From: Nitrospinota bacterium
Lineage (GTDB): Bacteria; Nitrospirota; Thermodesulfovibrionia; Thermodesulfovibrionales; UBA1546
Assembly (NCBI GenBank): GCA_018896985.1
Contig: JAHILQ010000252.1
Coordinates: forward strand, 1 to 6,224
Direction: 5' to 3'
Length of the DNA stretch: 6,224 bases
Position numbers and translations under genes: made by a program. The notes beneath the pieces are model-generated. The model was not told the origin of the DNA and ran no database searches. It worked only from the letters and a program-made list of their open reading frames with translations. Shown one piece after another: positions 1 to 5,210 of this stretch. Position 1 is the first letter of the stretch. Each line of letters begins with the position of its first letter.

Positions 1-1
1 A

Positions 2-355
2 TACGATGTGCTTTTGCACCCCATTGCATTTGCAGGGTGGATAGGCTTCTTTGTCACAGCGTTAAATCTGATACCTGTAGGACAGCTTGACGGAGGACAC
101 ACTGCTTATGCCCTGTTGGGCGAAAAACATGAGAACATGTCAAAGGTCCTTGTTCTTTCCATGATAATGCTCGGCTTTTTACTATGGGAGGGATGGATAA
201 TATGGGCAATACTGCTGATTATTCTGGGGCTTCGGCATCCGCCTGTTATGTACTGGGAAACGCCTCTGGACAGCAGAAGAAGACTCATCGGGTGGATTAC
301 AACAATAATATTCATCCTGACATTTATACCTGTGCCGTTTAAGGTTATGCCGTAA
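2..355 (+). CDS. Site-2 protease family (M50) membrane metalloprotease, C-terminal part only
   Basis: The reading frame is already open at the window edge and ends at TAA 353-355, giving the last 117 residues of a protein whose N-terminus, including the expected HExxH zinc motif, lies outside. The fragment carries NLIPVGQLDGGH about 22-33 residues in. This is the NxxPxxxLDGG motif of M50 intramembrane proteases, whose aspartate supplies a zinc ligand. Hydrophobic stretches lie before this motif, just after it (VLVLSMIMLGFLL, then IIWAILLIILGL) and near the C-terminus (WITTIIFILTFIPV), as expected for an integral membrane protein. M50 enzymes cleave substrates inside the membrane, as in regulated proteolysis of anti-sigma factors, but nothing here shows which substrate. 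The GTG at position 8 is an internal valine codon, not the start. A perfect hairpin follows at once, so this gene probably ends its own transcript ahead of rplI. Confidence 0.85.
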   Translation, partial: YDVLLHPIAFAGWIGFFVTALNLIPVGQLDGGHTAYALLGEKHENMSKVLVLSMIMLGFLLWEGWIIWAILLIILGLRHPPVMYWETPLDSRRRLIGWITTIIFILTFIPVPFKVMP

Positions 356-390
356 ACCCCGTTAGAAGGGTAAAGGTCTTCTAACGGGGT
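356..390 (+). terminator. Strong hairpin after the M50 protease gene, probable terminator
   Basis: ACCCCGTTAGAAG (356-368) and CTTCTAACGGGGT (378-390) form a perfect 13-bp stem closed by a 9-nt loop. It starts one base after the stop codon of the M50 gene. There is no T-run directly behind the stem on the plus strand (the next bases are AAATGGAATACCC), with only a weak T-stretch about 16 nt later. It is therefore either an atypical intrinsic terminator, a 3'-end stabiliser or a processing hairpin. No minus-strand gene nearby would use it. Confidence 0.55.
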
Positions 391-441
391 AAATGGAATA
401 CCCTTGATTTTTGTTGTGGTTTTAATCAAAATAGATTAACA

Positions 442-519
442 AAGAGTTAAGAGTAATAAGTCAAGAGCTTAAAATATCTTCATTTTAATTTTTCACTTTT
501 CACTTTCAACTTTTAACTT
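442..519. repeat. Self-complementary array of degenerate 7-nt repeats upstream of rplI
   Basis: A purine-rich arm with period about 7 (GTTAAGA 446, GTAATAA 453, GTCAAGA 460, GCTTAAA 467) is followed by a pyrimidine-rich arm in exact 7-nt register (TTTTAAT 483, TTTTCAC 490, TTTTCAC 497, TTTCAAC 504, TTTTAAC 511). Units of the second arm are the complements of units in the first, so the region can fold into a long imperfect hairpin around 474-482. The array ends about 10 nt before the rplI Shine-Dalgarno site. It is not coding. Whether it is a dispersed repeat, a leader structure or both cannot be told from one copy. Confidence 0.65.
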
Positions 520-542
520 GCAAACCAAAAGGAGACCTGCAG

Positions 543-986
543 ATGAAAGTAATTCTCAAAGAAGACGTGAAGAATCTCGGCAAGATGGGCGATATTGTCA
601 ATGTCGCTGAAGGTTATGCAAGAAATTTTCTTATCCCCAAAAAACTGGCAGTGGAGGCAATCACAAAAAATATAAAGGAGCTTGAGCACCAGAAAAAGGT
701 GATTCAGGAAAAGGCAAAGAAACAGAAGAACTCGGCTCAGACACTTTCCGAGAAAATAGCATCGCTTAACCTGACCATAAAGGCAAAAGCAGGCGAAGAA
801 GAGAAGCTCTTCGGCTCCATAACCTCGATGGACATTGCATCAGCGCTCAAAAATGAGGGCATTGATATAGACAAGAAAAAAATATCTATAGAAGAGCCGA
901 TTAAAAGGCTCGGCGCTTACACTGTGAGCGTAAAGGTTCACTCTGATATAACAACACAACTGAACATTGCTGTCGTTGCAGAATAA
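543..986 (+). CDS. rplI: Large ribosomal subunit protein bL9
   Basis: The 147-residue product has the usual bL9 length. The N-terminal rRNA-binding domain begins MKVILKEDVKNLGKMGDIV and contains the family motif GYARNFLIP at residues 24-32. A long charged connecting helix (about 41-75, rich in Lys, Glu and Gln) leads to a C-terminal domain with KLFGSIT at 88-94. bL9 binds 23S rRNA near the L1 stalk and helps maintain translational fidelity. The start is supported by AAAAGGAG ending 8 nt before the ATG and by the canonical first residues. The gene is followed 14 nt later by dnaB, a linkage common in bacteria (often as rpsF-rpsR-rplI-dnaB). Here rpsF and rpsR are not directly upstream; an M50 protease gene and a repeat array stand there instead. 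The frame is intact and nothing in it is unusual. Confidence 0.97.
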   Translation: MKVILKEDVKNLGKMGDIVNVAEGYARNFLIPKKLAVEAITKNIKELEHQKKVIQEKAKKQKNSAQTLSEKIASLNLTIKAKAGEEEKLFGSITSMDIASALKNEGIDIDKKKISIEEPIKRLGAYTVSVKVHSDITTQLNIAVVAE

Positions 987-1000
987 GGAACTGGATTTTC

Positions 1001-2371
1001 ATGAAAGATACAGACCTGACAACAAACAAGCTGCCGCCTCAGAACATTGAGGCAGAGCAGTCTGTCCTCGGCGCAATCATGATAGAAAATGATGCGTTTC
1101 CGAAAATCATCGAGATTATCACGCGTGAAGATTTTTACAGAGAATCTCACAGGAAAATTTTTGATGCGATGATAGAACTCTTTGAAAAAAACGAGCCTAT
1201 TGACCTGATAACAATCTCAGAAGAACTCAGGAAAAGAAACGACATTGACGCAGTGGGCGGAGAACCATATCTTTCTGCCCTTGCAAGCCAGGTTCCCACC
1301 GCTGCGAACATAAAATATCATTCAAAGATAATCCGCGAAAAATCTCTCATGAGATCACTCATAAAATCCGCCTCTGAAATTGCAGGCAAGGTTTACGAAG
1401 ACAACATGGATGCCGACGAACTTGTTGATAATGCAGAGAGAATAATCTTTGACATATCAGACAAACGGATAAAGGCATCCTTTGTAACCCTGAAAGACCT
1501 GATAAAGGGCAGCTTTGAGACTATAGAGTATCTTTATGACAAAAAGAGCGCAATAACAGGTGTTGCATCCGGGTTTACACAGGTGGATGAGCTGACATCA
1601 GGATTTCAGAAGGGCGACCTGATAGTAATAGGTGGAAGGCCTTCTATGGGAAAAACAGCGTTCAGCCTGGATATTGCCCGTCATGTCGGTGTTGAGTTAA
1701 AAGAACCTGTCGCAATATTCAGTCTGGAAATGTCAAAGGAACAGCTTGCGCTGAGGATGCTCTGTTCAGAAGCAAGGGTTGATTCCAACAGCGTAAGAAA
1801 AGGTTTCATAAGAAAAGAGGACTGGAGCAAACTCACCAATGCCGCAGGGAAACTCACAGAGGCGCCTATCTTCATAGATGATTCCTCAAACATAAATGTC
1901 CTTGAGATGAGGGCTAAAGCGCGGCGACTTAAACTTGAACACAAGGGGTTAAGCCTTATAGTAGTAGACTACCTCCAGCTGATGAGAAGCAGAGGAGGCT
2001 TTGACAAGAACAGGGAACAGGAAATCTCCGAGATATCCCGTTCGCTCAAGGCGCTGTCTAAAGAACTGGAGGTGCCTGTAATAGCGCTGAGCCAGCTAAA
2101 CAGAGGCGTAGAGCAAAGGAACGACAAAAGGCCTAATCTCTCTGATTTGAGAGAGTCAGGCGCAATAGAGCAGGATGCGGATGTCATAATCTTCCTCTAC
2201 AGGGATGAATTCTACAATAAGGATTCTAATGACAAGGGCAAGGCAGAAGTCAATATCGCAAAGCAGAGAAACGGGCCAACCAGAACAATCAACCTCGCAT
2301 TCTTTCCGCATTACACAAGGTTTGAAAACTATAGTGACAGGGCATATCAGGAAACTGAAGAGGTCTTTTAA
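1001..2371 (+). CDS. dnaB: Replicative DNA helicase DnaB
   Basis: The 456-residue product matches the full length of a DnaB without an intein. DnaB is the hexameric 5'-3' helicase that unwinds the fork and recruits primase. The N-terminal domain opens with LPPQNIEAEQSVLGAIM (11-27), the standard DnaB beginning, and is followed by a linker around 155-190. The RecA-like motor carries Walker A GGRPSMGKTAF (211-221), the SLEM segment (241-244) with the helicase glutamate, Walker B VVDYLQL (321-327), the SQLNR sensor (364-368), and DLRESGAIEQDAD (382-394). The C-terminal KQRNGPTR (421-428) holds the lysine and arginine finger region. The start is preceded by AAGGA at a rather long distance of about 11 nt, overlapping the rplI stop, so the gene is probably read from the rplI transcript. 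No internal stop or missing motif is seen. Confidence 0.98.
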   Translation: MKDTDLTTNKLPPQNIEAEQSVLGAIMIENDAFPKIIEIITREDFYRESHRKIFDAMIELFEKNEPIDLITISEELRKRNDIDAVGGEPYLSALASQVPTAANIKYHSKIIREKSLMRSLIKSASEIAGKVYEDNMDADELVDNAERIIFDISDKRIKASFVTLKDLIKGSFETIEYLYDKKSAITGVASGFTQVDELTSGFQKGDLIVIGGRPSMGKTAFSLDIARHVGVELKEPVAIFSLEMSKEQLALRMLCSEARVDSNSVRKGFIRKEDWSKLTNAAGKLTEAPIFIDDSSNINVLEMRAKARRLKLEHKGLSLIVVDYLQLMRSRGGFDKNREQEISEISRSLKALSKELEVPVIALSQLNRGVEQRNDKRPNLSDLRESGAIEQDADVIIFLYRDEFYNKDSNDKGKAEVNIAKQRNGPTRTINLAFFPHYTRFENYSDRAYQETEEVF

Positions 2372-2606
2372 AAAAATGTGTTTAGCAGGGGCATGGATGA
2401 CTGAAAAGTATTTTGCAGCAACACCTTTAATATGCCATGATGGAATTCTTGAACGCATTAAATTATGGCAAAAACCATTATGAATTGTATCATGGCATAA
2501 GATAAAATCTTGTTGAAATCAAAAGACTTTGAGGGCGTTCATGCCCATGCTGATATGACGCACTTGTTGATATGAAGATAATTGCATTTTCGGGGTTAAT
2601 AGAACC
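2372..2606. other. Gene-free spacer between dnaB and the MEMO-family gene
   Basis: No supported gene lies in these 235 bp. A 28-codon open frame beginning at ATG 2392 resembles nothing known to me and overlaps the palindromic element at 2431-2499, so I do not call it. A small stem AAGAT/ATCTT (2499-2511) follows the palindrome, and GGGC/GCCC flanks a short loop around 2533-2546. Possible MEMO-gene promoter elements are weak: GATAAT at 2577-2582, with only TATGAC about 18 nt before it. Confidence 0.5.
2431..2499. repeat. 69-nt palindromic element with long inverted arms
   Basis: TATGCCATGAT (2431-2441) and ATCATGGCATA (2489-2499) are perfect inverted copies. The pairing continues inward through one G-T wobble and one G-G mismatch to AATTC/GAATT, giving 17 paired positions of 18 (2431-2448 with 2482-2499). 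The 33-nt interior can form a further small stem, ATGG/CCAT around CAAAAA (2465-2478). No T-run follows, so it is a poor intrinsic terminator. It could be an extragenic palindromic element, a MITE-like remnant or the folded 3' end of the dnaB transcript. No protein or target-site duplication supports mobility. Confidence 0.6.
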
Positions 2607-3410
2607 ATGAGAAGGCCGCCGGCAGTTGCAGGACAGTTCTACCAAGGCACAGCATCAAAACTGACACAGCAGGTCAAACAATACATAAACAGCAATGCTG
2701 TAAAAGAACATGCAATCGGGATACTCGCTCCTCATGCCGGACTCATATACTCGGGCTCTGTTGCAGGAGAGGTATACTCAGCAATAGAGTTTCCGAAGAC
2801 ATTCGTGCTTATAGGCCCGAACCATACAGGCCTCGGCGCAAAGGTTTCCATGATGGCATCAGGCGAATGGGAAATACCAACAGGTGTTTTCTCTATAGAT
2901 GAAAAACTTTCGCGGAGAATAGCCGCAAACACACCGATAATTTCAAAAGATGCAAACGCTCATACATTTGAGCATTCACTTGAGGTGCAGCTTCCGTTCA
3001 TAGCTTATTTTTCCACAGAGCCGAAGATCGTGCCGATTGCAGTCATGTCGGCTTCTCTTGAAGAATGCCGTTTGCTCGGAGAAGGGATTGCAAAATCAAT
3101 AAAAGAGGTTAATTACGCCGCTGTCATAGTTGCAAGCTCTGATATGAGCCATTATGTGCCTGATGATGTTGCAAGACAGAAAGACAAAAAAGCGATAGAA
3201 ATGATTAAGTCCCTAAACCCTGAAGGGCTTTATACTGTTGTATCAAGGGAGAGGATTTCCATGTGCGGCTATCTTCCGGCAGCAGTGATGCTCTTTGCGG
3301 CAAAGGCGCTCGGAGCTATTGAGGCAAGGCTCGTAAAATACTCCACATCAGGCGAAGTCAGCGGAGACTATGACCAAGTAGTGGGTTACGCAGGCATGAT
3401 AGTGAAGTAA
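2607..3410 (+). CDS. MEMO-family protein, AmmeMemoRadiSam system protein B
   Basis: The 267-residue product is a complete member of the MEMO1-like family, related in fold to class III extradiol dioxygenases. It starts MRRPPAVAGQFYQG, the standard family beginning, which supports this start although only a weak GGGG lies 11 nt upstream. Family motifs appear in order: LAPHAGLIYSG (40-50), GPNHTG (70-75), EHSLEVQLPF (122-131), ASSDMSHY (176-183) and MCGYLPA (219-225). By analogy with human MEMO1, His43, His73 and Cys220 are the likely metal ligands. In prokaryotes such genes often accompany an AMMECR1-domain gene and a radical SAM gene, a trio whose biochemical role is not settled; neither partner is next to it here. 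The stop codon touches the tRNA-Asp 3' end, so the gene converges with the tRNA pair with no spacer. The reaction catalysed is unknown. Confidence 0.93.
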   Translation: MRRPPAVAGQFYQGTASKLTQQVKQYINSNAVKEHAIGILAPHAGLIYSGSVAGEVYSAIEFPKTFVLIGPNHTGLGAKVSMMASGEWEIPTGVFSIDEKLSRRIAANTPIISKDANAHTFEHSLEVQLPFIAYFSTEPKIVPIAVMSASLEECRLLGEGIAKSIKEVNYAAVIVASSDMSHYVPDDVARQKDKKAIEMIKSLNPEGLYTVVSRERISMCGYLPAAVMLFAAKALGAIEARLVKYSTSGEVSGDYDQVVGYAGMIVK

Positions 3411-3487
<77 letters not shown>

Positions 3488-3491
3488 ATTA

Positions 3492-3567
3492 TGGTAGGCG
3501 GAACAGGGATTGAACCTGTGACCCCAGCCTTGTAAGGGCTGTGCTCTCCCAGCTGAGCTACCCGCCC
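3492..3567 (-). tRNA. tRNA-Val (anticodon TAC)
   Basis: The minus strand folds as a 76-nt tRNA. The acceptor stem GGGCGGG/TCCGCCT has G-U pairs at both ends. The D stem is GCTC/GAGC, the anticodon stem CAGCC/GGCTG encloses loop CTTACAA with anticodon TAC, and the T stem is ACAGG/CCTGT with loop TTCAATC. Discriminator A73, typical of valine tRNAs, is followed by an encoded CCA. It is the promoter-proximal gene of the Val-Asp pair. Confidence 0.98.
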
Positions 3568-3588
3568 GAATAGAACGAAAGAGTTATT

Positions 3589-3618
3589 ATTAAACTATAC
3601 ACAGATGCCTTTTGTCAA
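3589..3618 (-). promoter_or_regulatory. Sigma-70 type promoter of the tRNA-Val/tRNA-Asp pair
   Basis: Read on the minus strand, a perfect TTGACA (-35, 3613-3618) is followed after 18 nt by TTTAAT (-10, 3589-3594). The start of transcription would fall near 3582, leaving a leader of about 15 nt before tRNA-Val. The same hexamer pair and spacing occur in front of rplU, which supports it as a genuine strong housekeeping promoter in this genome. Confidence 0.65.
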
Positions 3619-3660
3619 ATATAACTGCTATCGTGCATAAAAGAGGGCGCGCACCGAGGT

Positions 3661-3834
3661 TTTCTGACAGGCGGAGAGCTGCTACTTGACATGCTTGAGG
3701 ACAGGAATAAAACATCTCACATTTATGATGAATCCACCGCAAACGAAATCTTTGAAAGAATCAAGCAAAAATATATTAACCTCATGGAAGAGAATTTAAA
3801 GCTGTTTGCTGCCTATCTCGCGAGTGAAAAATAA
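3661..3834 (+). pseudogene. C-terminal remnant of a HI0074-like HEPN protein (nucleotidyltransferase substrate-binding family)
   Basis: The frame from about 3661 to TAA 3832-3834 reads FLTGGELLLDMLEDRN, then KTSHIYDE, and ends in an amphipathic C-terminal helix region (ANEIFERIKQKYINLMEENL). RNKTSH matches the R-x4-H motif of HEPN ribonucleases, and DRNxTSHxYDE followed by IxxxY is characteristic of the HI0074 family. Full members have roughly 130-145 residues; only about 58 remain. The frame is closed by a TAA around 3622, and the tRNA promoter occupies the place where the N-terminal helices should be. The only in-frame ATG (3691) falls inside the conserved block. I infer a 5'-deleted, non-functional gene. 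HEPN proteins of this kind pair with MNT nucleotidyltransferases, and an MNT remnant follows 76 bp downstream. Family recognition is from memory of motifs, without a search. Confidence 0.75.
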
Positions 3835-3898
3835 AAAATCATCCTTATCGGCGGGAGGTTGTTCGGCAGGGCTATGCGTAGTTTAACGGAATCTGTGT

Positions 3899-3910
3899 TA
3901 TAATTTTTGC
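3899..3910 (+). promoter_or_regulatory. Consensus -10 box placed for a leaderless MNT transcript
   Basis: TATAAT (3899-3904) is separated from ATG 3911 by six bases (TTTTGC). Transcription would then begin at or next to the A of the ATG, giving a leaderless mRNA. No Shine-Dalgarno sequence precedes this ATG. No good -35 hexamer is visible 16-18 nt upstream, so it would be a -10-dependent promoter if it works. Confidence 0.45.
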
Positions 3911-4117
3911 ATGAAAACAGATTTCTTAAAACAAATAAAAGATTATTTCAAGGACAGAGGAGAGGTTTCCGCTGTTTATCTCTTCGGCTCTACAGCAATT
4001 GGCAGTGAAACCGCTTCAAGTGATATTGACATTGCTATACTGCTAAAGCGCTGAGTTAATCCATACAAGCCGGACATACAACTAAAAATAATGTCAGACC
4101 TTGAATTGCTTTTAAAA
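3911..4117 (+). pseudogene. Broken MNT-type nucleotidyltransferase (in-frame TGA, 3' end lost)
   Basis: From ATG 3911 the frame gives 47 residues to TGA 4052-4054. It includes VYLFGSTAIGSETASSDIDIAILL (22-45), the GSx(10)DxD active-site signature of minimal nucleotidyltransferases (Gly26, Ser27, Asp38, Asp40). Behind the TGA the same frame continues with NPYKPDIQLKIMSDLELLLK (4058-4117), which reads like the normal continuation of this family, so TGA appears to be a nonsense mutation inside the gene. After residue Lys 4115-4117 similarity stops and the opposite-strand MNT fragment begins. Intact relatives act as antitoxins that AMPylate or otherwise bind HEPN toxins. The expected later part with a third acidic residue is absent, so catalysis is unlikely. 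An HEPN remnant lies upstream in the same direction, but a 76-bp gap and a separate -10 box suggest the two may derive from different modules. Confidence 0.8.
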
Positions 4118-4232
4118 CAATCCCTATATCTACATCGCTCATAGGAGAAGTTCTGCCCGATGACATGGAACCAAATAGGTAAACAATTGAAACTCCTGAG
4201 TCCTTGAGTTGTTTTTTAATTTTCTTTTCCAT
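4056..4232 (-). pseudogene. N-terminal half of a second MNT-type nucleotidyltransferase, antisense to the first
   Basis: On the minus strand, ATG 4232-4230 opens a 58-residue frame ending at TAA 4058-4056. It begins MEKKIKKQLKDSG and contains IVYLFGSMSSG followed by SPMSDVDIGIVLK, again the GSx(10)DxD signature (Gly21, Ser22, Asp33, Asp35). Homology ends at Lys41 (4110-4112). The last 17 codons simply read the first MNT fragment in antisense and give a hydrophobic, cysteine-containing tail without family resemblance. Residues differ widely from the plus-strand MNT, so this is a distinct paralogue and not a fresh inverted duplication. A TATGAT box (4245-4250) stands 12 nt before the ATG; AAAGGA lies about 20 nt upstream, too far for normal initiation. 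I infer a gene truncated by a rearrangement. A short chimeric peptide could still be made, but function is doubtful. Confidence 0.78.
4110..4117. other. Palindromic junction between two convergent MNT gene fragments
   Basis: TTTTAAAA is where the two oppositely oriented coding remnants meet. The plus-strand MNT similarity runs up to 4117 and the minus-strand MNT similarity runs down to 4110, so both fragments read a Leu-Lys through the same eight bases. This is what a rearrangement by inversion-type microhomology, or deletion between convergent genes, would leave. The mechanism is inference. Confidence 0.5.
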
Positions 4233-4267
4233 AAAAAATATTTTATCATAAGTCCTTTCTTATTTTG

Positions 4268-4279
4268 TAAAATAGTCCG
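4268..4279 (+). promoter_or_regulatory. -10-like box six bases before the EamA start codon
   Basis: TAAAAT (4268-4273) is followed by AGTCCG and then ATG 4280. The layout is the same as at 3899-3911: -10 hexamer, six bases, ATG. There is no Shine-Dalgarno sequence. A leaderless transcript is possible, but the region is AT-rich and no clear -35 is seen, so this is tentative. Confidence 0.35.
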
Positions 4280-5149
4280 ATGTGGGTTGTTTTTGCATTG
4301 ATATCAGCTTTCACTCTCGCAACGAGCGATGCGCTTACAAAAAAGGCGCTGAAAAACAGCAATGAATATCTTGTCGCATGGTTCAGGTTCTTCTTTTCAC
4401 TCCCCCTGCTCCTGATTATATGGCTCTTTGTTCCCGTGCCTGAACTTGATGCGGAATTCTATAAAGCCTTTGCGATTCTTGTGCCGCTTGAAACAGTGAC
4501 GATTGTTCTTTACATCAAAGCGCTGCGCCTTTCTCCTCTCAGCCTCACGCTTCCGTTCCTTGCACTGACACCTGTTTTTCTGATTTTCATCTCTTATCTG
4601 ATTGTTGGTGAGAAAGTCTCGTTCCGGGGAGGCGCAGGAATATTTCTAATCGCAGTTGGAAGTTATACACTGAATATCCGTGAAATAAAAAAAGGCATAT
4701 TTGAGCCTTTCAGGAGCATAGCAAGAGAAAAAGGGTCAATTATGATGATAGGCGTGGCAGTGATTTACAGCCTTACCGCTTCTTTTGGAAAGGTAGCAAT
4801 AGAGCATTCCTCTCCTTTGTTTTTTGCCGTAACTTATTTCACAGCGCTTACTGTTTTCTTTGCTCCGATAGCATTCTGGATGGGCAGAAATGAACTGGGA
4901 GTTTTTTTCAGGGACAAACAATTCAAGAAACTTGTCCTGCCGGGTATCTTCCTTGCCGTCATGGCAGCAACACACATGCTTGCAATGAGCCTTACGAAAG
5001 TTGCTTATATGATTTCAGTAAAAAGATTAAGCCTGATTATCGGGATAATGTACGGCTACTTTCTTTTCAGGGAAGAAAATATTAAAGAGAGATTCCTTGG
5101 CGCAGTTCTCATGCTCATCGGCTTTATGTTGGTTGTAACAGCTTTGTAA
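4280..5149 (+). CDS. EamA-family (drug/metabolite transporter superfamily) membrane permease
   Basis: The 289-residue product has the length and the two-repeat, ten-helix plan of DMT/EamA exporters. Hydrophobic segments lie at about 2-19, 33-53, 63-80, 88-109, 116-132, 153-170, 178-200, 217-237, 242-262 and 271-288. The first repeat begins with the typical pattern of a short hydrophobic helix followed by SDALTKKAL. The fourth helix ends at VGEKVSFRGGAGIFLIAVGSY (109-129), and its counterpart in the second repeat is FREENIKERFLGAVLMLIGF (263-282), the EamA helix 4/9 to helix 5/10 signature. The substrate cannot be predicted; relatives move amino acids, sugars, nucleotides or drugs by proton-coupled antiport. 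There is no Shine-Dalgarno site, but no better in-frame start exists upstream and helix 1 begins at once. The gene stands alone, behind decayed MNT genes and convergent with rpmA. Confidence 0.9.
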   Translation: MWVVFALISAFTLATSDALTKKALKNSNEYLVAWFRFFFSLPLLLIIWLFVPVPELDAEFYKAFAILVPLETVTIVLYIKALRLSPLSLTLPFLALTPVFLIFISYLIVGEKVSFRGGAGIFLIAVGSYTLNIREIKKGIFEPFRSIAREKGSIMMIGVAVIYSLTASFGKVAIEHSSPLFFAVTYFTALTVFFAPIAFWMGRNELGVFFRDKQFKKLVLPGIFLAVMAATHMLAMSLTKVAYMISVKRLSLIIGIMYGYFLFREENIKERFLGAVLMLIGFMLVVTAL

Positions 5150-5152
5150 TGA

Positions 5153-5210
5153 GTGTTCAGTGACAGTGAACTGTGTCAGTAACTGACACTAAACACTTAC
5201 ACTGACACTG
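5153..5210. repeat. CAGTG-type inverted repeat array between convergent eamA-like gene and rpmA, possible bidirectional terminator
   Basis: Five 6-7-nt units of GTnnnnA/T type (GTGTTCA 5153, GTGACA 5160, GTGAACT 5166, GTGTCA 5173, GTAACT 5179) are followed by complementary units (GACACT 5185, AAACACT 5191, TACACT 5198, GACACT 5204). Several stems are possible. GTGTCAGT/ACTGACAC (5173-5180 with 5182-5189) is perfect. An outer stem, CAGTGACAGTG/CACTGACACTG (5158-5168 with 5200-5210), has one mismatch. The array starts just after the transporter stop and covers the last codons and stop of rpmA. A terminator role fits the convergent position, but there is no T-run on either strand. Confidence 0.6.

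Larger units (their letters stand above)
3568..4279. other. 712-bp region without an intact gene: tRNA promoter plus MNT/HEPN remnants
   Basis: The region contains, in order, the tRNA promoter, the HEPN C-terminal remnant, an unassigned 76-bp stretch (3835-3910), the TGA-interrupted MNT, and the antisense MNT fragment. It ends with a short AT-rich stretch (4233-4279) that includes the dyad TATTTT-GT-AAAATA at 4261-4274. No transposase, integrase or target-site duplication is visible. It looks like a decayed toxin-antitoxin locus between a tRNA pair and a transporter gene. Confidence 0.7.

Noticed and set aside
106..429. Minus-strand open frame opposite the M50 gene and its terminator
   Set aside because: It mirrors real coding sequence and reads through the hairpin; no ribosome binding site or family resemblance.
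442..519. CRISPR-like array
   Set aside because: Units are 7 nt with no spacers, and the two arms are inverted; no cas genes are nearby.
2392..2478. 28-codon open frame after dnaB (MTEKYFAATPL...)
   Set aside because: It has no Shine-Dalgarno site and no recognisable similarity, and it runs through the palindromic element; more likely chance.
4052..4054. TGA as a recoded sense codon, which would make the MNT frame continuous
   Set aside because: None of the intact genes (rplI, dnaB, MEMO, eamA-like, rplU, rpmA) contains an in-frame TGA, although together they offer many chances, and even reading through gives only a short truncated frame. Absence of TGA as a stop among about eight genes is too small a sample.
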